DNA of 64,000 nucleotides from NCBI RefSeq assembly GCF_008123515.1, contig NZ_VSSR01000009.1, positions 1 through 64,000 on the forward strand, read 5' to 3'. Of the stretch, positions 7,461 through 16,728 are shown piece by piece. A model generated the notes under the pieces. It worked only from the letters and a program-made list of their open reading frames with translations. It was not told the DNA's origin and did no database searches. Positions within the stretch are counted from its first letter, which is position 1, and each line of letters starts with the position of its first letter. Position numbers and translations under genes: made by a program. This DNA is from Bradyrhizobium cytisi (GTDB lineage Bacteria; Pseudomonadota; Alphaproteobacteria; Rhizobiales; Xanthobacteraceae).

Positions 7461-10390
7461 TGGAAGGATTGCATCCAATAGGCAAACTCCTCTGTCGCGA
7501 GATCACCTCTTATCTCTAGCCGTGGCAGATCGAGCAGGTCGTTGGACAAGCTCGCGACCTTGTTCGAAGTGTTGAAGATTGTCTTGTAGCCGCATTCGAC
7601 GGCTAGAATTCTTAACCGCTCATCGATCAAGCCAAACGGAGCTGCAAGAGAAGTCACCGGCCGTGAGAGCCACGATTCCAACCCTAGACGCGAGCGAATC
7701 AGCTCATCGGCGAGTTCGGAAGTCGAGAGCTCGTCGTTTCTAGGATGCGTGGCCAGATGACTGCCGAAATGGACCCCTTGCGCGGCGAGCTCGACGATCT
7801 CGGCATGGTTGAGCAATGGCGCGCCGGGTCCGAAGTCGTGATCCCAATCAGCGGTTTTTCCAACCATGTCGGCAACAAGGAATACTTCAGCTGTAAAATC
7901 GTTCTTTTGCAGCACCGGCCAAGCATACTCCGCGAAGTCGCGATAACCGTCATCGAAAGTGATAAGGACGGGACGCCCTACAAAAGGATGCTGATTGGCG
8001 ACGAACCAAGCCAGCTGCTCGGAAGTTATCGCATGATACCCATTCCTCCGAAGCCACAGCATCTGCTCGCGAAAGAGCTCTGGGCGAACCCGGAAGCGTG
8101 CAAGTCCTGCAGGGCCGTCGGCAGCAATCCGATGATACATCAGCACTGGAACGTGCTGCCGTGTCTCTCTTTGCAGAACGTGCGTTCTGCGCGCCACCGC
8201 GCCCCCCGGCACTATCAATCTTGCGACCTCCGGCTCTATGGCAGCCGTCACCTCCGCTTTGATTATATGGGGAACAGGCGGAGACTCCGTGGCACAGAGG
8301 CGCTTGTACCTGTCCACTCGGTAGAGTTCGGTTTGAATTGACATGTCCAGCGCCATGTCGCCGACTCTTCCCGCAACGATCGAGATCTTCTCGGCGCCGA
8401 ACGGATTTTCCCAGTCGAATCCCGTCCGTGTCAGATTGTCTTTGAGCACGAATGCGTGAGTCAGTATGAGGCTGCCGCCAGGTCGAAGGCTCTTTGCGAG
8501 CTTTTCAAGTACGGCCTTTAGTTCGTCCTCGTCAGCAAGATAGTATAGCACCTCCGAACAGACAATCAGATCCATGTTCGGCGGTAGTTCATCGCTCAAT
8601 AAATCAATCCACGTGAAGTCAATGTTCAAGTGACGGGAGCACCGGCTAAGCGCTCTTGCGAGAGCCTTGCTGGAAATGTCTGATGCAATCAGATGCTCGA
8701 CTTTTGGTGCAAGCAGATCGGTGAAATGTCCCTCCGCGCACGCGAGCTCAAGCGCGTTTGCCGGGATTTGGTCCGGGAGTAGCTCTAGCTGCTTTCGATA
8801 TTTCTCCTGCTCATAATCCGAGTGGTAGTTCCAGGGGTCCTCTTCGTCGAACAATTCTTCCCAAAAGCGCTCGCGTGGAACATTCCGCCCCAACTCGCAA
8901 CCTCGCTTCGGACGAGGAGTGGTCAAGGGGACAGCTACTTTCGATGCGACCGAAATCTCGCTGGCGATTTTTCGAAACAGTTCTGTGCGCTGCCGAACGT
9001 GACTCCCGGCGTCTTCTTCCAATAGCCATCGACGAAACACCTGCTCGTACATTGCAAGCTTCAGTTGGACCGTCTTGCTGGCACCTTTCTGGATTTGGTG
9101 GAAGCGTAGATGATCAGAAATCAGCCTCGTCCAGTATTTCACCCCCACAGTTCCTAACACGCCAATATCGAGTAGGCGCAGGATATGTGGGCCATCGCAA
9201 ACATACACGTACAGACGATCGATGGAGCCCGTTGGATGGACACGCGGCAGCCAACGAAGGTCGACTCTGATCCCAAGGGTCAGCGACAGCTCACGCGGCG
9301 AGGCGAGATCGTCATAATCCAAGATCTTGCGTTCGAAACCATACTGGATTTTGCGCGCCCATGCAGGAGTGCGACAGGCTAGCCCAATCTCCTTGATCAG
9401 GTCTGTTAGCTGCGCTCCATATTGATTCCAGCGACCGGCCAGCTTGGCCGGCACAAGCCGCGTCCCGACCATGATCGAGTCCAGCAGGATCTCGATTATC
9501 GCATCATCCGAAGTGGCCGATCCTGGCCATGCGGCGAGCATCTCCTCCACCGCAGCGCTACTGCCGTTGCGGCCGCAATCAAATCCGGCACACCATAATG
9601 CAAAATACGCATACGCTGTGACAGGATCAAACCTCGAAATGCGATCGCTCGTGACCGAACGCAGTACCTCAGTATCCCGGGTCCTCGTCGAGCGAGAGCA
9701 TCCGTGCTCAATGACGCGGCGCGCGTCTATCAGCATTCGATTAACGTCTCGTGTCAGCGAACCGTCGCTTGCCCAGTAGTAGCTCAGCTTTTGGTCGACA
9801 TGAATCCAGCTTCCGCCGGCATGAGCAAGCTTTTGCCAAAGGTCCCAATCCTCACAGGTTCGCAGTGCCGTGTCGAAACCTCCAACATTCAGAACGGCAG
9901 CTTTCTTCACCAAGACGCTATGGATCGTGGTGGCACAGGTTCGATTGAACTCGGCAATCGGATCGTCTTGTATTCTGGTGTCACCTCGGACTGGAGACTC
10001 GCTTCCGTCTGGAAACACCCGACAGTAGTTGCAATAGGCAGCTACCGCTTCCGGACTTGAATCGAGGGCAGCATTCATCAGGGAAAGAAATCTTTGATCA
10101 ATCCAATCATCACTGTCCAGAAACAGGAGCCTGTCGCCCCTGCATTTTTCTATACCCGCATTTCGGGACGCCGAAGCACTCTTGACGTTTGCCTCCACAG
10201 CAACAAAGCGAGCATCCCTCGCAGAGTAGCTCTCAATAATGTCGGGCGTAGCATCGATAGAACAATCATCAATCAATATCGCTTCCCAACGCCCATCAGT
10301 CTGATCAATCAGACTCTCAAGTGCTCTACTCAAGGTCGATTCTGCGTTGTGCGCAGGAATGACTATCGATACGAGTGGGTCGGAATTCAT
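7457..10390 (-). CDS. Three-domain fusion: GT2 - SAM methyltransferase - NodB-like deacetylase
   Basis: 977 aa in one uninterrupted frame. Residues 1 to about 230 are a GT2 domain (VSIVIPAHNAE, DDCSIDA, DSDDW at 92-96, EDWDLW at 180-185). Residues about 230-500 are unassigned. Residues about 505-700 are a SAM-dependent methyltransferase resembling NodS-type proteins (DEEDPWNYHSDYEQEKY, SAM loop ELACAEGHFTDLL at about 548-560). Residues about 745-977 are a polysaccharide deacetylase of the NodB/CE4 family, with TFDDGY at 811-816 and the metal-site HLATH at 878-882. It overlaps both neighbours by 4 nt. The fusion suggests one enzyme that adds a sugar, probably an N-acetylated amino sugar, then de-N-acetylates and methylates it or a neighbour. 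Domain calls are firm; the coupled chemistry is inference. Confidence 0.9.
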   Translation of the reverse strand: MNSDPLVSIVIPAHNAESTLSRALESLIDQTDGRWEAILIDDCSIDATPDIIESYSARDARFVAVEANVKSASASRNAGIEKCRGDRLLFLDSDDWIDQRFLSLMNAALDSSPEAVAAYCNYCRVFPDGSESPVRGDTRIQDDPIAEFNRTCATTIHSVLVKKAAVLNVGGFDTALRTCEDWDLWQKLAHAGGSWIHVDQKLSYYWASDGSLTRDVNRMLIDARRVIEHGCSRSTRTRDTEVLRSVTSDRISRFDPVTAYAYFALWCAGFDCGRNGSSAAVEEMLAAWPGSATSDDAIIEILLDSIMVGTRLVPAKLAGRWNQYGAQLTDLIKEIGLACRTPAWARKIQYGFERKILDYDDLASPRELSLTLGIRVDLRWLPRVHPTGSIDRLYVYVCDGPHILRLLDIGVLGTVGVKYWTRLISDHLRFHQIQKGASKTVQLKLAMYEQVFRRWLLEEDAGSHVRQRTELFRKIASEISVASKVAVPLTTPRPKRGCELGRNVPRERFWEELFDEEDPWNYHSDYEQEKYRKQLELLPDQIPANALELACAEGHFTDLLAPKVEHLIASDISSKALARALSRCSRHLNIDFTWIDLLSDELPPNMDLIVCSEVLYYLADEDELKAVLEKLAKSLRPGGSLILTHAFVLKDNLTRTGFDWENPFGAEKISIVAGRVGDMALDMSIQTELYRVDRYKRLCATESPPVPHIIKAEVTAAIEPEVARLIVPGGAVARRTHVLQRETRQHVPVLMYHRIAADGPAGLARFRVRPELFREQMLWLRRNGYHAITSEQLAWFVANQHPFVGRPVLITFDDGYRDFAEYAWPVLQKNDFTAEVFLVADMVGKTADWDHDFGPGAPLLNHAEIVELAAQGVHFGSHLATHPRNDELSTSELADELIRSRLGLESWLSRPVTSLAAPFGLIDERLRILAVECGYKTIFNTSNKVASLSNDLLDLPRLEIRGDLATEEFAYWMQSFQ

Positions 10391-11550
10391 TTCGGGCGCC
10401 GTCGCTGATGATAGAAACGGAGGCCCGACACATATCCGAGGAGTTCCTCCCGAAGAAAACGGTTTCCCGGATTATGTGGCCGAAGAAGCTTGCTAAACAA
10501 GCGTGCCCCATACCACCTTGGTGTATAGTAATAGGCCTGAAGGCGGTTCGTTATATTTCTGGTGTATTCGTACTGCACCATGAGAGCGGCGGAATGGCCA
10601 CGCATGTAATGAAATATTTGGCTCGACAGGCCTTCGATTGTTTTTCGATGAAAGTGAAACGCAATAGATTCTGGGGCGTAGCGACAAATGTAGCCATTTG
10701 CCAATAATCGATACCAGTACTCTGAATCTCCCGAGCAGCCTGCCTGACCTACATCCAGTCTTTCGTCGAAGAAACCTACTTTATGAAAGACATCCCTACG
10801 AAATGCCATGCTGGCCCCCGCTCCGATGTCCCAGGAAGGAAAGACCCGAGTATGGTGGGACTGAAAGAGCTGAGGATCAAAATCTTTCCTTGTATACCCT
10901 TTGATAAAGCTCCAGTACGTTTCAAAATGACGCTGGGCTTCGGTGGCTAGTTCTGCTGGCAGCACCAAACCGGTGACAGCAGCAATCTCCGGGGCGTCGA
11001 ACGCCGCAACGAGTTGTTCGAGCCAGCGTGGATGTTGGATTACATCATCATCGGTGTACACGACGATTTCGCTCGTGGCTCGCTTAGCACCGGTGTTTCT
11101 TGCGATATCAAGTCCGGGTCGGTCCTCCCGAACATAGTGGACCCCTGCCGCCAAAGCGACGTCCCGCGTTCGGACGTCCTTGGACGCATTGTCTACTACA
11201 ATAATCTCACGAGGAGTGCAGCTCTGCTTTGGCAGAGACGACAGACACGTCCGAAGCTCCTCGGGACGGTCCCTTGTGCAGATCACGACGGACGCCGAAA
11301 GAGCAGCCAATCGTCTCATTTCGGCTTCAGCCTTGATGGCCGAAAGGAAATCCGAATTTATGTGATCGATCTTCGTATTAGTCTTCTTGCCATTGTGCAT
11401 CATGATGTGCCCAATCGCTCGGTCGACATACCAGAAGACGGTCATCCCCTCTTCTAGTTCGGTCTCCACGATATCGGCTGCAGATCTGACAACGACGTGT
11501 TTGACACCCGATCCAAGAGGTAAGCCATCGATATTGTCCGCGTACTCCAT
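10387..11550 (-). CDS. Glycosyltransferase family 2 with N-terminal extension
   Basis: 387 aa. The GT2 core starts near residue 86 (SASVVICTRDRPEEL, IIVVDNAS), with metal-binding TDDDV at 166-170 and a C-terminal acceptor region containing GCSGDSEYWYRL. About 85 residues precede the core (GLPLGSGVKHVVV and beyond); similar small N-terminal domains occur in some EPS glycosyltransferases, function unknown. The end overlaps the next gene by 4 nt and galE lies 10 bases upstream, so it is co-transcribed. A donor such as rhamnose is common for CTRDRPEEL-type proteins, but donor specificity cannot be assigned here. Confidence 0.88.
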   Translation of the reverse strand: MEYADNIDGLPLGSGVKHVVVRSAADIVETELEEGMTVFWYVDRAIGHIMMHNGKKTNTKIDHINSDFLSAIKAEAEMRRLAALSASVVICTRDRPEELRTCLSSLPKQSCTPREIIVVDNASKDVRTRDVALAAGVHYVREDRPGLDIARNTGAKRATSEIVVYTDDDVIQHPRWLEQLVAAFDAPEIAAVTGLVLPAELATEAQRHFETYWSFIKGYTRKDFDPQLFQSHHTRVFPSWDIGAGASMAFRRDVFHKVGFFDERLDVGQAGCSGDSEYWYRLLANGYICRYAPESIAFHFHRKTIEGLSSQIFHYMRGHSAALMVQYEYTRNITNRLQAYYYTPRWYGARLFSKLLRPHNPGNRFLREELLGYVSGLRFYHQRRRPK

Positions 11551-11560
11551 CTCCCGCTCG

Positions 11561-12544
11561 TCAGATCTGAGGTCGGCGGTCCCGCCAATTCAGGGCCGTC
11601 TCGATGATGAAATCGATCTGCGAGTGCTGCGGTGTCCAGCCAAGTTCCCGCTGGGCCTTGGCATAGGACGCAACGAGAACAGGCGGATCTCCCGCGCGTC
11701 GCGGACCGCGCCGGATGACTGGCTCATTGCCCGCAGCACGCTTTACCGCCTCGATCAGTTCCAATACGCTTGTTCCAACTCCGGTACCAAGGTTGATGAC
11801 GTGCGCGCCCGCGCGATCAAGCAGCATCTCGCCTGCAAGCAAATGCGCTCGAGCGAGGTCGCTAACATGAACGTAGTCCCTGATCGCACTCCCATCAGGC
11901 GTCGGAAAATCCGTCCCGAACACGGTAAAGGGCCGACCCGGGTTCCGCGCGGCTTCGATAGCCAGCGGAACGGCATGCGTCTCGGGCTCGTGGTGTTCCC
12001 CGATCTCGCCGTCAGGATCGCATCCGGCTGCATTGAAATACCGCAACGAGACTGATGCAATGCCGTAGGCTCTGCCGTAATCCTCCAGCATGCGCTCTAT
12101 GATCATTTTCGACCAACCATACGGATTGATCGGCGATTGCGGATGCGTCTCGTCAATCGGCAGGGTGCGCGGAATACCGTAGCTTGCGCAAGTGCTGGAG
12201 AACAGAAGGTGGCGGCATCCCGTTGCGCGCATTGCTTCTAGCAGGGCGAGCGTACCCGCAGTATTGTTGACGTAGTAGCGTGCCGGGTCAGCTACCGATT
12301 CACCCACATAGGCGAGAGCGGCAAAATGCGCGACCAAATCCGGCTTATATATATTCAACGTGCTGCGCACCCGCTCCTCATTTCGGATATCGCATTCGAT
12401 CAAGGGCCCCCACCGCACGGCCTCTCGCCATCCTCGTGAAAGATTGTCGAGAGTTACGACATTCCAACCGGCATTGGCGAACGCTTTGCAACAATGCGAG
12501 CCCACATAGCCTGCGCCTCCCGTTATAAGAACGGTTCTTGTCAT
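11561..12544 (-). CDS. galE: UDP-glucose 4-epimerase
   Basis: 327-aa extended short-chain dehydrogenase/reductase. Rossmann motif GGAGYVGSH at 9-17, catalytic Ser/Thr in SSTCASYG (about 116-123) and YGWSK with Tyr142/Lys146. Motifs such as [14 protein letters not shown] and [15 protein letters not shown] are typical of GalE. It interconverts UDP-glucose and UDP-galactose in the cytoplasm, supplying galactose for EPS. Its ATG overlaps the stop of the UXS-like gene by 4 nt. Activity on UDP-N-acetyl or uronic acid sugars cannot be excluded. Confidence 0.9.
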   Translation of the reverse strand: MTRTVLITGGAGYVGSHCCKAFANAGWNVVTLDNLSRGWREAVRWGPLIECDIRNEERVRSTLNIYKPDLVAHFAALAYVGESVADPARYYVNNTAGTLALLEAMRATGCRHLLFSSTCASYGIPRTLPIDETHPQSPINPYGWSKMIIERMLEDYGRAYGIASVSLRYFNAAGCDPDGEIGEHHEPETHAVPLAIEAARNPGRPFTVFGTDFPTPDGSAIRDYVHVSDLARAHLLAGEMLLDRAGAHVINLGTGVGTSVLELIEAVKRAAGNEPVIRRGPRRAGDPPVLVASYAKAQRELGWTPQHSQIDFIIETALNWRDRRPQI

Positions 12545-13530
12545 GCCGCACCAGTTCCTTCTGCGCGCAGCAAATTGTCAAAATAGGCTATGGTCTCTTT
12601 GAGGCCTTCGCGCAACGGCACGGACGGAGCCCAGCCAAGCGCATCGCGTGCCTGACTGATATCGGGCTGCCGCTGCCTTGGATCGTCGATCGGAAGTGGC
12701 TTGAAATCGATCGAAGACTTCGACGCGGTCAGTTCGATGACAGTCTCGGCCAGTCCCATCATCGTAAACTCGACCGGATTCCCCAGATTGATCGGTCCGG
12801 TTATCTCATCGCCAGTGCCCATTAGCCGCATGAGACCATCGATCAGATCGTCGACGTAACAGAAGGAACGGGTCTGTTTGCCGTCGCCGTAGATCGTAAT
12901 CGGCCGGCCGGTGAGAGCCTGCACGATGAAGTTTGACACGACCCGCCCGTCGTTGAGCTGCATCCGCGGACCATAAGTGTTGAAGATGCGCGCGACCTTG
13001 ATCGAGAGATTGTGCTGCCGCCTATAATCGAAAAACAGCGTCTCGGCGCAACGCTTGCCTTCGTCATAGCAGGAGCGCGGACCGATGGGATTTACCCGAC
13101 CCCAATAGGTCTCGTTCTGCGGGTGCACCTCGGGATCACCGTAGACTTCCGAGGTTGAGGCCTGCAGGATTTTCGCCTTAACTCGCTTCGCCAAACCCAG
13201 CATGTTGATTGACCCATGCACGCTGGTCTTCGTCGTCTGTACGGGATCGTATTGATAGTGAATAGGACTGGCCGGACATGCCAAGTTGTAGATCTCGTCG
13301 ACCTCGACATATAAGGGAAACGTGATGTCGTGTCTCATGAGCTCAAAGCGAGGACACTTCAGTAGGCCGCTCACGTTCTCTTTAGAGCCGGTGTAGAAGT
13401 TGTCGACACAAAGAACTTCGTGTTTGGCGCTAACTAGTTTCTCGCACAGGTGCGAACCCAGGAACCCCGCACCACCGGTAACCAATATCCGTTTCGTTTG
13501 ACGCGGCACGGAACAACCCTTTGTAACCAT
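12541..13530 (-). CDS. UDP-glucuronate decarboxylase-like (UDP-xylose synthase) SDR
   Basis: 329 aa, first gene of the minus-strand operon. NAD-binding GGAGFLGSH at 19-27 and catalytic YDEGK (Tyr155, Lys159). The segments [31 protein letters not shown] and [10 protein letters not shown] are hallmarks of the UXS group, which oxidises and decarboxylates UDP-glucuronate to UDP-xylose. A UDP-4-keto-pentose product is a possible alternative. With GalE directly downstream, the pair could supply UDP-xylose and UDP-galactose, or the downstream epimerase might act on the pentose. The start has the divergent 13531-13643 region upstream. Confidence 0.88.
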   Translation of the reverse strand: MVTKGCSVPRQTKRILVTGGAGFLGSHLCEKLVSAKHEVLCVDNFYTGSKENVSGLLKCPRFELMRHDITFPLYVEVDEIYNLACPASPIHYQYDPVQTTKTSVHGSINMLGLAKRVKAKILQASTSEVYGDPEVHPQNETYWGRVNPIGPRSCYDEGKRCAETLFFDYRRQHNLSIKVARIFNTYGPRMQLNDGRVVSNFIVQALTGRPITIYGDGKQTRSFCYVDDLIDGLMRLMGTGDEITGPINLGNPVEFTMMGLAETVIELTASKSSIDFKPLPIDDPRQRQPDISQARDALGWAPSVPLREGLKETIAYFDNLLRAEGTGAA

Positions 13531-13643
13531 TCGTTATTTACTCTATAATCGTACAATCATCGCTATTTAATCGGCGTCCCGATAAAGTCTTATTGGATTG
13601 CTTTCAAGAGTACAGTTCAATTGCGATTAAGCATTAAAACAGT
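13531..13643. promoter_or_regulatory. Divergent promoter region between two EPS operons
   Basis: These 113 bases separate the minus-strand operon (start 13530) from the plus-strand GT2 (start 13644), so both transcripts should begin here. The stretch is clearly more A+T-rich than the flanking genes. On the minus strand TTGTAC and TTGAAA could serve as -35 elements, but no -10 box at ideal spacing stands out. No clear Shine-Dalgarno precedes the plus-strand ATG. Confidence 0.5.
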
Positions 13644-14666
13644 ATGGCGCGTTCTCAAGGTGTGCTGACCAACAAACTTGTCTCGATCGTCGTGCCAGCC
13701 TTCAATGCTGCGGACACGATCCACGAGACCGTCGTCAGCGCGCTAAATCAAACTTACCAGAATATAGAAATTATCATAGTCGATGATGGCTCCTCGGATT
13801 GGACGAGGTCCGTTGCGGCCGCTCTGATGCGCTGTGATTCGAGAGTCCGGTATATCTACAAGCAGAACGGCGGCGTGGCGTCTGCGCGCAATCGGGGAAT
13901 TGCAGATGCGCAGGGAGACTTTATCGCCACGCTTGATGCCGATGATCTCTGGTACCCGACAAAGCTTGAACGACAGCTCGAGCGGTTTGAGGCAAGCAGC
14001 CCGGAAACCGCGCTCGTGTACGCGTGGTGCTGCTGGATCGATGATGCCGGCAACGTTACCGGTTCTGCTCCGCCGATCCGGCAGGAAGGCAGTATCCTTG
14101 CGCAAATGTGTCTGGGCAACGTCGTCATCAGCGGCAGCAATGCCCTGATAAGGCGAGAGGCATTGGTCGGCGCAGGTGGCTTCGATGAGTCACTGCGCTC
14201 CCGCGGAGGCCAGGGGTGCGAAGATTGGAAGCTGTATCTCCAGATTGCGGAGCGACACGAGATAGCTGTGGTGCCGGAATATTTGATAGGTTACCGCATA
14301 TCTCCTGGCTCAATGTCAGATGATTTTCGGCAGATGATGAGATCGCGTCGGATGGTAGAAATTGAGTTCAACCAAACGCATCCGGAGCTTGCCGGCCAGT
14401 TTGCGCGCGGCGAGGCAATACTCGCCTGCTCGCTAGCCCTGCGAGCAATCGAACAAGGGCAATTTCGTGATGCACTGGAGCTAATCACTAAGCTATCGCG
14501 CAGCAGCCTTCAGACGGGCATCGCGTCCCTGATCTGGCTATTGGCCGGCCTAACTCGACGTGTGCTAAGGTGGGTTGAGACGGGTGCTCGAACTCCGTCT
14601 AGCAAATTCCTGCCGGTATCTCCGCATAGGAACGACCAAACACGGTGCAGCCGATCGAGCAACTAG
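13644..14666 (+). CDS. Glycosyltransferase family 2
   Basis: 340 aa. GT-A motifs: VSIVVPAFNAADTI, VDDGSSD (from residue 46), DADDLW (DxD at 98-100) and GCEDWKLYLQIAERH. Closely paralogous to the GT2 at 6474-7460, sharing the AVVPEYLIGYR segment and overall length, so the two probably arose by duplication and may use the same donor on different acceptors. It is transcribed away from the minus operon and converges on the PEBP-like gene. Cytoplasmic or peripheral membrane location expected; linkage unknown. Confidence 0.9.
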   Translation: MARSQGVLTNKLVSIVVPAFNAADTIHETVVSALNQTYQNIEIIIVDDGSSDWTRSVAAALMRCDSRVRYIYKQNGGVASARNRGIADAQGDFIATLDADDLWYPTKLERQLERFEASSPETALVYAWCCWIDDAGNVTGSAPPIRQEGSILAQMCLGNVVISGSNALIRREALVGAGGFDESLRSRGGQGCEDWKLYLQIAERHEIAVVPEYLIGYRISPGSMSDDFRQMMRSRRMVEIEFNQTHPELAGQFARGEAILACSLALRAIEQGQFRDALELITKLSRSSLQTGIASLIWLLAGLTRRVLRWVETGARTPSSKFLPVSPHRNDQTRCSRSSN

Positions 14667-14712
14667 AGGGCATATTGCACGTTCGAGTAGACCAATGCCG
14701 ACTGCCTCACAA

Positions 14713-15138
14713 TCATCTGCTATCACTTCTGATATCACTTCGTATGATTTTTTCGGACGCGAGCTCATCAGTCGGATAGACACGAGCTCGGCGAGCTTCG
14801 GCCAAGACTTCCCCCTTCGAGGATTTTACCACCGCAGTCCATTGATACACGTCTGGCCTGCAAGGACCGAATGTTCGGATGCTGCCAGACGGCAGAACGC
14901 CGTTTGCCGGCATGGCGATTTCCTGACCGCCCATTTCCCTGGCCCCTTGCGATAGCGTGAGCAGAAGCAGTTTGGCATCAGGAGGCACGTTCTTGAAGCG
15001 GATCTCGGGATTCGGAAAAAGCGTGATACAGCCTCCCGTGCTCTGCCAGGAAAAATCAATGGTCATTGGTTCGGCCGAAGCTGCACCGAAGGCGGAGATC
15101 CATGCTGCGAATGTACAAAGCAAGACCCTGAAAAGCAT
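14713..15138 (-). CDS. Secreted PEBP-like (YbhB/YbcL-type) small protein
   Basis: 141 aa from the ATG at 15138, preceded by AGAGG at good spacing; a longer in-frame start at 15306 would bury the signal peptide. Residues 1-22 form a signal peptide (LLCTFAAWISAFGAASA). The body has the phosphatidylethanolamine-binding-protein look: PEIRFKNVPPDAKLLLLTL and FGPCRPDVYQWTAVV followed by GEVLAEA. The usual PEBP length is slightly greater and the central HW-containing strand is not evident, so it is a divergent member. Function unknown; periplasmic location expected. It converges on the GT2 at 13644-14666. Confidence 0.6.
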   Translation of the reverse strand: MLFRVLLCTFAAWISAFGAASAEPMTIDFSWQSTGGCITLFPNPEIRFKNVPPDAKLLLLTLSQGAREMGGQEIAMPANGVLPSGSIRTFGPCRPDVYQWTAVVKSSKGEVLAEARRARVYPTDELASEKIIRSDIRSDSR

Positions 15139-15510
15139 GATGGCCTCTAGTTGTTCAATAGCTGGAGCATATGCAGAAAAGACCCAGCCGAAACTATCGG
15201 GGAGAGATGCTAGCCAATATCCCGTTTCAGCCAGAAATTGGGCGGCGTTAGTCGCAATCAAGAGACGTAGTCGCAAGTAAGATAACAGATCAAGCATCAA
15301 TTGCATTGAAAGAAGTCACGAAAGCGTCTTGACAGCGCTGGGATCAGCACTCCGCTCATGGGACCGGAGCAATAAAGCCCCGGTGCCGTGGGCATGCAAA
15401 ATTTCTGCCGCTATTAACGGTTAAGCGAGTCTCTCAAAGACAATCAAAGGGTGATGGGTCATGTACCCCCAATTGGCAAACAACGAATTCGCGCATCCGG
15501 CAGGTGTCCA
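15139..15510. other. 372-base gap upstream of the GT4 operon
   Basis: No gene is supported here. It contains the upstream side of the PEBP-like gene and the leader of the plus-strand operon. A TTGACA occurs at about 15333, but nothing resembling a -10 box follows at 16-18 bases. A short inverted repeat (ACCGG ... CCGGT) lies near 15361-15382 without a T-run. Promoter assignment is open. Confidence 0.4.
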
Positions 15511-16728
15511 TTGAAGATTCTGGTTCATGACTATGCCGGCCACCCCTTCCAGGTTGATCTGAGCCGCGAGCTTGCCTCGCGAGGACACCAGGTTACTCAC
15601 GCCTATTTCCATGGCGATCATGGCCCGAAGGGGCGCCTTCACCGCACCTCCTCTGACCCGGTCGGCCTGTCCTTCAAAGGCGTAAATCTGCCGCGTCCGT
15701 ACGACAAAACCTCGTTTGTAAAACGCCGGTTTGACGACGTCGCTTATGGCAAGGCCGTCGCACAACTGGTTCTGTCGCTCAAGCCCGACCTCGTTATCTC
15801 GGGAAATACGCCGACCGAAGCCCAATCGGCAATCGTGAAGGCATCCCGCAAAAGCGGTTCATCCTTCGTGTTCTGGGTTCAGGATTTCTACAGCATCGCC
15901 GCTTCAAAGCTGTTGCGAAAAAAGATGGGCGCTGTCGGCGCGGGGATCGGCGCTTACTATTCATATCTCGAACGCGGGCAGTTTGCCCGTTCTGACGCGA
16001 TCGTGGTGATCACGGATTCCTTTGCCGAGGTCGCAAAAAAGTGGGTCAGCGCCAAGGACAAAGTCTTCACCATCGAGAACTGGGGGGCACTGAACGAGAT
16101 TTCCCCGCTGCCAAAGGACAATGACTGGGCACTCCGCCACGGCCTCGCTGGCACCTTCAACTTCCTTTATTCGGGCACACTCGCGCTGAAGCATAATCCT
16201 CAGTTGCTCGTCGAACTTGCAAGGAAGGTCAAGGGACAGGCAAATGTTGTTGTCGTCAGCCAGGGCGTCGGCGTCTCCGACCTCGAGCGGGCAAAGAACG
16301 AGCAATCGATCGACAATTTGATCCTGTTGCCGCTGCAACCGTTCGCTGATCTGCCCAAAGTTCTTGCAACATCGGACGTGACAGTTGCGACAATCGAGCC
16401 GGATGCCGGCATGTTTTCTGTTCCCTCCAAGGTGCAGTCATATTTCTGCGCCCAACGGCCGGTATTGCTGGCGGCGCCAGCCGAAAATCTTGCTTCCCAA
16501 GTGGTCCGCAAGAATGGAGCGGGCCTCGTCGTCGATCCGACAGACAAGGGAGGTTTTTTGCGTTCCGCAATCCAATTGATGAAGGATGATGCCTTTCGCA
16601 TCGGAGCGGCGGAAAGTGGTAGGAAATTTGCTTTGAACAATTACGACATCAAACGGGTGACCGATCGTTTTGAGACAGTTTTTCGATATGCTATCGATGC
16701 GAGAGATGCGAGAAAGGAAACTTCATGA
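15511..16728 (+). CDS. Glycosyltransferase family 4 (WcaI/WbuB-like)
   Basis: About 405 aa from a TTG at 15511 (reading LKILVHDYAGHPFQ, AGG upstream); an in-frame ATG at 15451 would add 20 unconserved residues. GT-B fold features: N-terminal DYAGHPFQVDLSRELASRGH, a linker, then the donor-binding half with FLYSGTLALKHNP, LLPLQPFADLPKVLATSDV and FSVPSKVQSYFCAQRPVL. This matches WbuB/WcaI-type enzymes that transfer fucosamine, fucose or related sugars. The stop overlaps the epimerase start by 4 nt, which suggests its donor may be the GDP-sugar made by that epimerase. Donor is inference. Confidence 0.88.
   Translation: MKILVHDYAGHPFQVDLSRELASRGHQVTHAYFHGDHGPKGRLHRTSSDPVGLSFKGVNLPRPYDKTSFVKRRFDDVAYGKAVAQLVLSLKPDLVISGNTPTEAQSAIVKASRKSGSSFVFWVQDFYSIAASKLLRKKMGAVGAGIGAYYSYLERGQFARSDAIVVITDSFAEVAKKWVSAKDKVFTIENWGALNEISPLPKDNDWALRHGLAGTFNFLYSGTLALKHNPQLLVELARKVKGQANVVVVSQGVGVSDLERAKNEQSIDNLILLPLQPFADLPKVLATSDVTVATIEPDAGMFSVPSKVQSYFCAQRPVLLAAPAENLASQVVRKNGAGLVVDPTDKGGFLRSAIQLMKDDAFRIGAAESGRKFALNNYDIKRVTDRFETVFRYAIDARDARKETS

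Noticed and set aside
15361..15382. ACCGG...CCGGT as a terminator
   Set aside because: Only five pairs with a long loop and no T-run on either strand.
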